DNA of 11,043 bases, taken from Candidatus Moraniibacteriota bacterium. Its GTDB lineage: Bacteria; Patescibacteriota; Minisyncoccia; Moranbacterales; GCA-2747515. Positions within the stretch are counted from its first letter, which is position 1. Each line of letters opens with the position of its first letter. The DNA lies in the NCBI GenBank assembly GCA_027031945.1, contig JALVPE010000063.1, positions 1,198 through 12,240 of the forward strand, in the 5' to 3' direction. Below the pieces are notes generated by a model that made no database searches, was not told the origin of the DNA, and saw only the letters and a list, made by a program, of their open reading frames with translations. A program made the translations under genes and the position numbers. Positions 6,194 through 11,043 of this stretch are shown here, one piece after another.

Positions 6194-7459
6194 ATGCAAA
6201 AAATTATAATATTATTGGTAATTATATTTATTGTTGTGCCTGGTATTACATTTGCAGATAAAGTATCTGTAGAAAAAATATCTTTAGAACAGAAGGGTGA
6301 ATTTAGATCAATTGCCACAATACAACAAAATGATTTTTTGGTACCAAAGATGATTGATGTGCCACTTAATATTGATATAAACGCTAAGGAATCTGTAATT
6401 GTTGCTGATTCTACAGGCACTATAGTTCCATCGACCATAATACATAAGTCTAAAAAAATAAAAACAAATTTCACGGCAAGTGATTCAACCGGTAATAAGG
6501 ATGCAAATAATATGGTTGATGGAGATGTAGAAACTTTTGCAGAAATGCCTTTTGTTGAAAAAGATAGGGAATATAAAATAGTTGATACTAATACTGTGGT
6601 GCGTGGTTCCGTGGATGGCGGTGTCGAATCAATGTATTCAGAGGAACATTATAAGGGTGGCAAAAAATCTGATGAAGAAATAAGTCAAAATAAAGTTGTT
6701 ATAGATATAAAATCAAATAGATTATTTAAATCTGATTCTGTAAAATTTATATTTGATAAAAATATTCAACGACCTACCAGAATTAGAATTGTGTCGGTAC
6801 AAAAAGATGGTTCTGAGCGAATTCTTTTACCAGAGACATTTTTTAGTAATGATAACATAAGTTTTCCAGAAACAAATACCAATCATTACCGTATAACTTT
6901 GCATTATATTAAACCTTTACGCATTAATGAAATTGCTTTTCAGGAAAAAGAAGTAGTAAGCACTACCAAAAGTTATGTGCGGTTTATAGCACAGCCACAA
7001 ATGGCATATACCATTTATTATAATGCTGTTGATTTTGTAAAAATAAAACCTATGGAATTACCAAATTTTAACGTTAATGAAACTGTGCCAGTTTTACATC
7101 CATCATCAGAAAAAGATAATCCATTATATAAAAAAGCGGATACAGATAAAGATGGTATTATTGATAGTGTTGATAATTGTGTAAATGTTGTAAATGCAGA
7201 TCAAATAGATAAAGATAACAATGGCAAAGGTGATGCGTGTGAAGATTTTGATCACGATGGTGTTATAAATGCAAAGGATAATTGTCCCATGAAAGCAAAT
7301 CGTAAGCAATTAGATACTGATATGGATGGATTGGGAGATGTTTGTGATGATCAAGAAAGTCGTTTTATGGAAAAATATCCATGGATTCCATATGTGGTTT
7401 TGGCATTCGTATTTGTGTTTGTGGTGGGACTTATTGCAAAAACGCTTAAGCAAGAATAA
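6194..7459 (+). CDS. Exported, membrane-anchored protein with thrombospondin type 3-like Ca-binding repeats
   Basis: 421 residues. A signal peptide covers 1-20 (cut after TFA21 or nearby). Residues 22-290 are a beta-rich region: IDVPLNIDI...DSTGTIVPSTI (54-82), then NNMVDGDVETFAEM (105-118), which resembles the xxxDGdxxT segment of discoidin/F5-8 type C domains, and HYRITLHYIKPLRINEIAF (231-249), which resembles that fold's last strands. Residues 315-385 hold two double repeats of acidic loops ending in cysteine: DTDKDGIIDSVDNC (316-329), DKDNNGKGDAC (339-349), DFDHDGVINAKDNC (351-364) and DTDMDGLGDVC (374-384). This is the thrombospondin type 3 pattern, with Cys329/349/364/384 and calcium-binding Asp residues. 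A C-terminal membrane helix (398-416) and a KTLKQE tail complete it. Likely an outward-facing stalk anchored at the C-terminus, working with the DUF2339 protein just upstream. The partner or ligand is unknown. Confidence 0.85.
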   Translation: MQKIIILLVIIFIVVPGITFADKVSVEKISLEQKGEFRSIATIQQNDFLVPKMIDVPLNIDINAKESVIVADSTGTIVPSTIIHKSKKIKTNFTASDSTGNKDANNMVDGDVETFAEMPFVEKDREYKIVDTNTVVRGSVDGGVESMYSEEHYKGGKKSDEEISQNKVVIDIKSNRLFKSDSVKFIFDKNIQRPTRIRIVSVQKDGSERILLPETFFSNDNISFPETNTNHYRITLHYIKPLRINEIAFQEKEVVSTTKSYVRFIAQPQMAYTIYYNAVDFVKIKPMELPNFNVNETVPVLHPSSEKDNPLYKKADTDKDGIIDSVDNCVNVVNADQIDKDNNGKGDACEDFDHDGVINAKDNCPMKANRKQLDTDMDGLGDVCDDQESRFMEKYPWIPYVVLAFVFVFVVGLIAKTLKQE

Positions 7460-7567
7460 TAAAAAGTAATGGTAATACAGTTGTTGTTACGGTTAGATAA
7501 TTAAAATGATGAAATATTTTGAGGGATAAGAGTCTGAGTATTATTAAAATTGCAAGTGGGAATAGTT
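7460..7567. other. Short intergenic region without a clear signal
   Basis: Between the TSP3-repeat protein and the HD-domain gene I see only weak signals. TTGAGG at 7519-7524 with TATTAA at 7542-7547 (17-bp spacer) is the best promoter candidate but is poor. No terminator-grade hairpin is seen after 7459. Confidence 0.3.
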
Positions 7568-8242
7568 ATGAAAAAAATAGACATTAAAGAAATCGAAAAA
7601 ATAGCACAAACATATTTTGTTGGAGCAAGTGCATGTCATGATTGGACACATGTTGATCGTGTACGTAATCTCGCATGTTTAATTGCCAAGAAGGAGGGTG
7701 CAAATACATATATTGTTGAAGTGGCAGCGCTTTTGCATGATATTGGGCGTAAAGCAGAATTTGCATGTAAGGGGGAAGATGTTGATGGTACACGTTTTTG
7801 TCATGCACAAGAAGGTGCAAAAGAAACGCAAAAAATTCTTACACAACTTAATATGAATAAAGAAGTCGTTAAGCAAATTGTGCATTGTATTGTGTCACAT
7901 CGTTATCGTAATAATTATAAACCGGAAACGCTTGAAGCAAAAGTGCTTTTTGATGCAGATAAATTAGATAGTATTGGTGCTGTAGGTATTGCAAGAGACT
8001 TTGTATTCGTTGGGTATTTTAATACTATTATGTATACCGGTAATGAAGTGGAATCAATTAAAAATGGCAAAAATCTTGATTATACAAAACAAGATTCCGG
8101 CGTATTAGAATATGAAAAGAAATTAAAGCATATAAAAGATAAAATGTTTACCAAAACCGGAAAAGCAATTGCTAAAAATAGACATGAATTTATGGAGCAA
8201 TTTTTTGAGAGATTTTGGGATGAAATAAACGGCAAAAAATAG
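7568..8242 (+). CDS. HD-domain phosphohydrolase (COG1418-type)
   Basis: 224 residues from the ATG at 7568. The frame is open from a TTG at 7550, but GTGGGA sits 6 nt upstream of the ATG, which therefore fits better. The HD-superfamily metal ligands are visible in order: HDWTHVDRV (24-32, with His28 as the first ligand), LLHDIG (55-60, His57/Asp58 as the HD pair) and DADKLDSIGAVGIARD (129-144, with Asp131 as the last ligand). VSHRY at 109-113 supplies the further conserved histidine. This order is that of the predicted hydrolases of COG1418 (YedJ/YpgQ group), where at least one member is reported to act on nucleotides; the substrate here is not shown by the sequence. Soluble, cytosolic, no other domain. 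It stands alone between two intergenic gaps of about 110 nt and shows no link to the neighbouring murC. Confidence 0.88.
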   Translation: MKKIDIKEIEKIAQTYFVGASACHDWTHVDRVRNLACLIAKKEGANTYIVEVAALLHDIGRKAEFACKGEDVDGTRFCHAQEGAKETQKILTQLNMNKEVVKQIVHCIVSHRYRNNYKPETLEAKVLFDADKLDSIGAVGIARDFVFVGYFNTIMYTGNEVESIKNGKNLDYTKQDSGVLEYEKKLKHIKDKMFTKTGKAIAKNRHEFMEQFFERFWDEINGKK

Positions 8243-8321
8243 TTATGGAATATTTGTGTAGTTTATAAAGATTGTAATAATTTGAAATTTTACATAGATT
8301 ATTTTGGATTTGGTTCTGGTG

Positions 8322-8327
8322 TATAAT
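8322..8327 (+). promoter_or_regulatory. Consensus -10 box upstream of murC
   Basis: A perfect TATAAT lies 27 nt before the murC start and would give a transcript start near 8334 and a leader of about 20 nt without an SD. The region 16-18 bp upstream is only T-rich, so the -35 contact is weak. Confidence 0.4.
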
Positions 8328-8354
8328 AAAAATGAATAATGTTGAAAATAGATT

Positions 8355-9722
8355 ATGAAAAAGATTTATATTATTGGCATTGGTGGTGCAGGAACGAGTG
8401 CATTAGCAATGATTTATAAAAAACGTGGTTTTGATGTGTATGGATCAGATGATGGAGATGGTTTTTATACGGATGAATTACAAAAAAATGATATTAAAGT
8501 ATATGACAAATATACTAACGAACACATTACTAAGGATATTGATTTAGTTGTACATGTATCAGCAATCGATCAAAACAATATTGAATTGATAAAAGCTCGT
8601 GAACTCTCTTTAGAGATTATCTCGTATGCAGAAGCAATTGCACGTTTGACAAAAGAATTAAATACCATTGCGATATGTGGGACACATGGAAAGACCACGA
8701 CAACGGCTCTCACAGCCTATGCATTTATTGGATTAAATTTGGATCCAACAGTGATTGTAGGTTCAAAGATTTCTGCGTGGGGTAGTGGCGCTCATGCCGG
8801 TAGGAGTAAATATTTTATTATTGAAGCTGATGAGTATTTAGATAAATTAGCTTTATATAATCCACAATCTGTTATACTTACAAGCGTAGATTTTGATCAT
8901 CCTGATTTTTTTGAAGATTTTGTTGCATATAAAAAAGTTTTTAGTAATTTTGTTGCTAAAATACCTGAAAGCGGATTTTTAGTTGCTTGTGGGGATGATA
9001 GTGATGTGCGAGAAATTGCGCAGAATGCACGATGTCAAGTATTTTTTTATGGGGAGAGAGAATTGAATAATTGTTGTATTGTAAATAGGAACACAAATAA
9101 AAATGGACAAAAAATAAAAATTAAATTTCGTAATAAAGAGTATATAATTAAAACACAATTGTTTGGTACGCATAATGCAAAAAATGCAGTAGCAGCGTGG
9201 CTTATGACGCTTTTGATATCTACAAATCAAAAACAAGATACTCAAGATTTGAGTAGTCAATCTTTAGCAATTTCTGATGGAATTAATATGTGTGTAGGAA
9301 CAACAAGAAGATTTGAGAAAAAAGGTGAGTTGCAAGGAGCTGTTTTAATAGATGATTATGCACATCATCCAGAGGAGATTGAGGCAACGCTCAAAGCTGT
9401 GCGAGAGGTGTTTCCAGATAAAAAGATTATTGTGGCATTTCATCCTCACACATTTTCTCGGACAGAGGCATTACTGGATGAATTTGCACAAGTATTGAGT
9501 AAGGCAGATGAAGTGATTGTGTTGGACATTTTTGCAAGTGCACGTGAGGAGCGAGGCAACATCACAGCACAAGATTTGGTAGATAAAGTTGATTGTAAAG
9601 AAAAACAAAATATTCACGCAATAGATGAGTTAGCAGAATGGATGAAAAATAATTTAACCAAAGATGATGTATTTATAACATTAGGAGCAGGAGATATTTA
9701 TCAAGTATATAATTTATTGTAG
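8355..9722 (+). CDS. murC: UDP-N-acetylmuramate-L-alanine ligase
   Basis: Joins L-alanine to UDP-MurNAc with ATP, the first amino acid step of the peptidoglycan stem peptide; cytosolic. 455 residues, normal length, three Mur ligase domains. The N-terminal Rossmann domain starts IIGIGGAGTSALA (6-18). The ATPase domain has the P-loop GTHGKTTTT (109-117), EADEY (157-161), DFDHPDFF (179-186) and HNAKNAVAA (273-281). The C-terminal domain has TRRFEKKG (317-324), IDDYAHHPEEI (332-342), FHPHTFSRT (362-370), DIFASAREERG (391-401) and GAGDIYQV (445-452). The C-terminal motifs and the IF-x-AREE segment favour MurC over the recycling ligase Mpl, although EADEY rather than EADES is Mpl-like and TSVDFDH replaces the usual TNIxxDH. 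There is no other mur gene nearby. The stop codon TAG is the first part of the terminator stem. Confidence 0.92.
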   Translation: MKKIYIIGIGGAGTSALAMIYKKRGFDVYGSDDGDGFYTDELQKNDIKVYDKYTNEHITKDIDLVVHVSAIDQNNIELIKARELSLEIISYAEAIARLTKELNTIAICGTHGKTTTTALTAYAFIGLNLDPTVIVGSKISAWGSGAHAGRSKYFIIEADEYLDKLALYNPQSVILTSVDFDHPDFFEDFVAYKKVFSNFVAKIPESGFLVACGDDSDVREIAQNARCQVFFYGERELNNCCIVNRNTNKNGQKIKIKFRNKEYIIKTQLFGTHNAKNAVAAWLMTLLISTNQKQDTQDLSSQSLAISDGINMCVGTTRRFEKKGELQGAVLIDDYAHHPEEIEATLKAVREVFPDKKIIVAFHPHTFSRTEALLDEFAQVLSKADEVIVLDIFASAREERGNITAQDLVDKVDCKEKQNIHAIDELAEWMKNNLTKDDVFITLGAGDIYQVYNLL

Positions 9723-9753
9723 TGGACAGTCATAACTGTCTACTATACTTTTT
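9720..9753 (+). terminator. Intrinsic terminator overlapping the murC stop codon
   Basis: TAGTGGACAGT (9720-9730) pairs with ACTGTCTACTA (9735-9745) over 11 bp with one G-U pair and the loop CATA, then TACTTTTT. The stem begins with the stop codon itself and the T run ends 9 nt before the next start codon. Confidence 0.7.
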
Positions 9754-9762
9754 AATCCAAAT

Positions 9763-10158
9763 ATGATAAAAAATTTTGGAAAAAATAGTAGTGAATTTAA
9801 TTACAAACAATATGACAAGAAAGTTTTATTTGGTCCATTTTTTTGGTTGCATTTGTTTTTGGAGTTGGTGTTTATTGCTTCGCCGTTTTTATTGTCTTGG
9901 AAACTGATTTTACTGGGAATTATTTTATTGGAACTACAGTTTCTAATTTTTAATGGATGCTTGATTAACAAATTACACTTTTCTAACGATAAAGAGGCTG
10001 TATTTTTGTATCCCTATTTAAAAATGCTTGACATAGACATCTCCTATCAGAGTGCTAAAATACTAATGAGGTATGTTGTGCCGGTAGTGGTTTTGGTGGT
10101 GGCGATACTTTGGCAGATTGTTATGAAAAATGTTCCAATCGTAAATTTCGGGGTGTAG
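9763..10158 (+). CDS. Small membrane protein of unknown function
   Basis: 131 residues that I do not recognise. A polar start (1-20) is followed by hydrophobic segments at about 21-45 and 46-66, a short loop with NGCLINKLHF (64-73) and an acidic patch, then a last segment at about 104-121. The WxxxLxxxxLLxxQxxxFxGC pattern (46-66) loosely recalls small DUF2784-like membrane proteins, but I would not assign it. The start ATG has no SD and lies 9 nt after the murC terminator; a TATACT at 9744-9749 could be its -10 box and would leave an almost leaderless message. The 3' end is odd: the last codons and the TAG stop (10156-10158) fall inside tRNA-Pro, a 10-nt overlap. The coherent hydrophobic pattern supports a real gene; the exact C-terminus may differ among relatives. 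Confidence 0.7.
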   Translation: MIKNFGKNSSEFNYKQYDKKVLFGPFFWLHLFLELVFIASPFLLSWKLILLGIILLELQFLIFNGCLINKLHFSNDKEAVFLYPYLKMLDIDISYQSAKILMRYVVPVVVLVVAILWQIVMKNVPIVNFGV

Positions 10159-10219
10159 TATAACGGTAGTACGCACGCATGGGGTGCGTGTAGCCCGGGT
10201 TCAACTCCCGGCATCCCGA
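10149..10219 (+). tRNA. tRNA-Pro (anticodon GGG)
   Basis: Folds as a full cloverleaf. The acceptor stem is CGGGGTG (10149-10155) with CATCCCG (10212-10218, one G-U pair), discriminator A10219. The spacer TA (10156-10157) precedes the D arm GTAT-AACGGTA-GTAC (10158-10172). The anticodon stem CACGC/GCGTG encloses the loop ATGGGGT (10179-10185) with anticodon GGG at 10181-10183 and the G37 typical of proline tRNAs. The variable loop is TAGC and the T arm is CCGGG-TTCAACT-CCCGG (10195-10211). CCA is not encoded: the following bases are CAA, so it must be added after transcription. It decodes CCC (and CCU by wobble). A 6-bp hairpin follows immediately. Confidence 0.96.
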
Positions 10220-10235
10220 CAATTTGGAAAAATTG
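10220..10235 (+). other. Small GNRA-loop hairpin directly behind tRNA-Pro
   Basis: CAATTT and AAATTG form a perfect 6-bp stem closed by a GGAA (GNRA-type) loop, starting at the base after the discriminator. It has no T run, so it is not a standard terminator; it may mark the 3' trailer used in tRNA processing. Confidence 0.35.
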
Positions 10236-10246
10236 AGTTTAAGATT

Positions 10247-11043
10247 ATGAGCAAAAAAATAACGACAACCAAAATTGCGATTTTTCAAAAGAAGGAAATT
10301 CGTAAAACACTCAAGGATGGCGAGTGGTGGTTTGTGATTGAAGATGTAGTGGCGGCGTTGACAGATTCCAAACAACCAAAAGGGTATATTAAAGATATGC
10401 GTCGCAGAGATCCTGAACTTGCCAAAGGGTGGGGGCAAATTGCCACCCCCCTTCCGATACAAACAAAAGGTGGTATGCAAAAGTTGAATTGTGCCAATAC
10501 TGAGAGTATTTTTCGTATTATTCAATCTATACCGTCTCCCAAGGCCGAACCGTTTAAACGCTGGTTGGCGCGTGTGGGATACGAACGCGTGCAAGAAATT
10601 GAGGATCCCGAACTGGCTACCAAGCGCACAAGAGCGCTTTATAAAGCCAAGGGGTATTCCGACAGCTGGATTGAGAAACGAATGCGCGGCATTGAAGTGC
10701 GTGCCACACTTACCAATGAGTGGCAAAAGCGCGGAGTAAAAGAAGGACAAGAATATGCGATTTTGACGGCGGAAATTTCAAAAGCGACTTTTGGAATGAC
10801 ACCGAGTGAATACAAAAAATTTAAAAAACTGAAAAGAGAAAATTTGCGCGATCATATGAATGACTTGGAATTGATTTTTACAATGCTGGGTGAGGCGGCA
10901 ACAACTGAAATCGCCAAAAACATTGACACGCAAGGATTGTCAGAAAACAAAGTTGCCGCACAAAAAGGCGGTTCGGTAGCGGGTAAAGCTCGCAAAGATT
11001 TGGAAAAGAAAAGCGGCAAAAAAGTTTCAACAAAAGAAAATTT
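10247..11043 (+). CDS. Bro-N domain protein (phage antirepressor-like), 3' end beyond the window
   Basis: An open frame of 265 complete codons from the ATG at 10247 with no stop before the window edge, so the gene is partial at its 3' end. The N-terminal 110 residues are a Bro-N domain: IAIFQKKEIRKTLKDGEWWF (10-29), IEDVVAALTDSKQPKGYIKD (31-50), KGWGQIATPLPIQ (60-72), NCANTESIFRIIQSIPSPKA (81-100) and PFKRWLARVGYERVQEI (102-118). The rest follows the common bacterial Bro-N/antirepressor-like layout: ALYKAKGYSDSWIEKRMRGI (130-149), AILTAEISKATFGMTPSEYK (171-190), LRDHMNDLELIFTMLGEAAT (200-219) and a Lys/Gly-rich tail (GGSVAGKARKDLEKKSGKK, 241-259). Bro-N is a DNA-binding domain known from phage antirepressors and baculovirus BRO proteins; the role of the chromosomal versions is unclear. 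G+C is markedly higher than in the neighbours (119 of 240 bases in 10501-10740) and it lies 27 nt behind a tRNA, which suggests transfer. No strong SD is seen. Confidence 0.88.
   Translation, partial: MSKKITTTKIAIFQKKEIRKTLKDGEWWFVIEDVVAALTDSKQPKGYIKDMRRRDPELAKGWGQIATPLPIQTKGGMQKLNCANTESIFRIIQSIPSPKAEPFKRWLARVGYERVQEIEDPELATKRTRALYKAKGYSDSWIEKRMRGIEVRATLTNEWQKRGVKEGQEYAILTAEISKATFGMTPSEYKKFKKLKRENLRDHMNDLELIFTMLGEAATTEIAKNIDTQGLSENKVAAQKGGSVAGKARKDLEKKSGKKVSTKEN

Noticed and set aside
7519..7547. TTGAGG-17-TATTAA as a promoter for the HD-domain gene
   Set aside because: Both boxes deviate at two positions and there is no extended -10; such matches are frequent by chance in AT-rich DNA.
10491..10739. 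82-residue plus-strand open frame within the Bro-N gene
   Set aside because: It is out of frame with the Bro-N coding frame, which carries the recognisable motifs and is continuous from 10247 to the window end.
10121..10750. 209-residue minus-strand open frame across the tRNA and Bro-N gene
   Set aside because: It runs antisense through a tRNA and a well-supported Bro-N domain. Its length reflects the higher G+C there, not coding.

Overview
The window is an AT-rich, gene-dense bacterial segment in which every gene I can support lies on the + strand. Genes are compact, several lack a Shine-Dalgarno (SD) sequence, the tRNA does not encode its CCA end, and half of the proteins are membrane or exported proteins of unknown function. 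This suits a Patescibacteria/CPR-type genome, but that is inference; there is no rRNA or ribosomal protein here to place it. TAA, TAG and TGA all occur as stops and no gene needs UGA read as glycine.

Layout. (1) 96-1149: two consecutive unknown proteins, both with clear GGAGGT ribosome binding sites, followed by a hairpin terminator. (2) 1150-1496: a long intergenic region with the terminator, a possible decayed inverted repeat, a good promoter (TTGACA, 17 bp, extended -10) and a leader of about 150 nt. It precedes a secreted ClpP-like serine peptidase homologue (1497-2087), closed by a 15-bp perfect hairpin. (3) 2159-3166: RmlB, dTDP-glucose 4,6-dehydratase, without the other rml genes. (4) 3211-4228: a promoter driving a single-domain rhodanese and a polytopic membrane protein resembling DUF2238/YjdF. 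(5) 4291-7459: a DUF2339-type multi-pass membrane protein followed 4 nt later by an exported, membrane-anchored protein with thrombospondin type 3-like calcium-binding repeats. (6) 7568-8242: an HD-domain phosphohydrolase. (7) 8355-9722: MurC, UDP-N-acetylmuramate-L-alanine ligase, whose stop codon opens a terminator hairpin. (8) 9763-10158: a small membrane protein whose last codons run into tRNA-Pro(GGG) at 10149-10219. (9) 10247 to the window end: a Bro-N domain protein, still open at the edge, with clearly higher G+C than the rest and lying directly behind the tRNA, suggesting acquired DNA.

Common theme: much of the content serves the cell envelope (MurC for peptidoglycan, RmlB for deoxysugars, the DUF2339 pair, the secreted ClpP-like protein). 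The most interesting units are the DUF2339/TSP3 pair, the exported ClpP homologue that seems to lack the usual catalytic acid, and the tRNA-Pro junction with its overlapping gene and foreign-looking Bro-N neighbour. I see no CRISPR array, insertion sequence, transposase or integrase.
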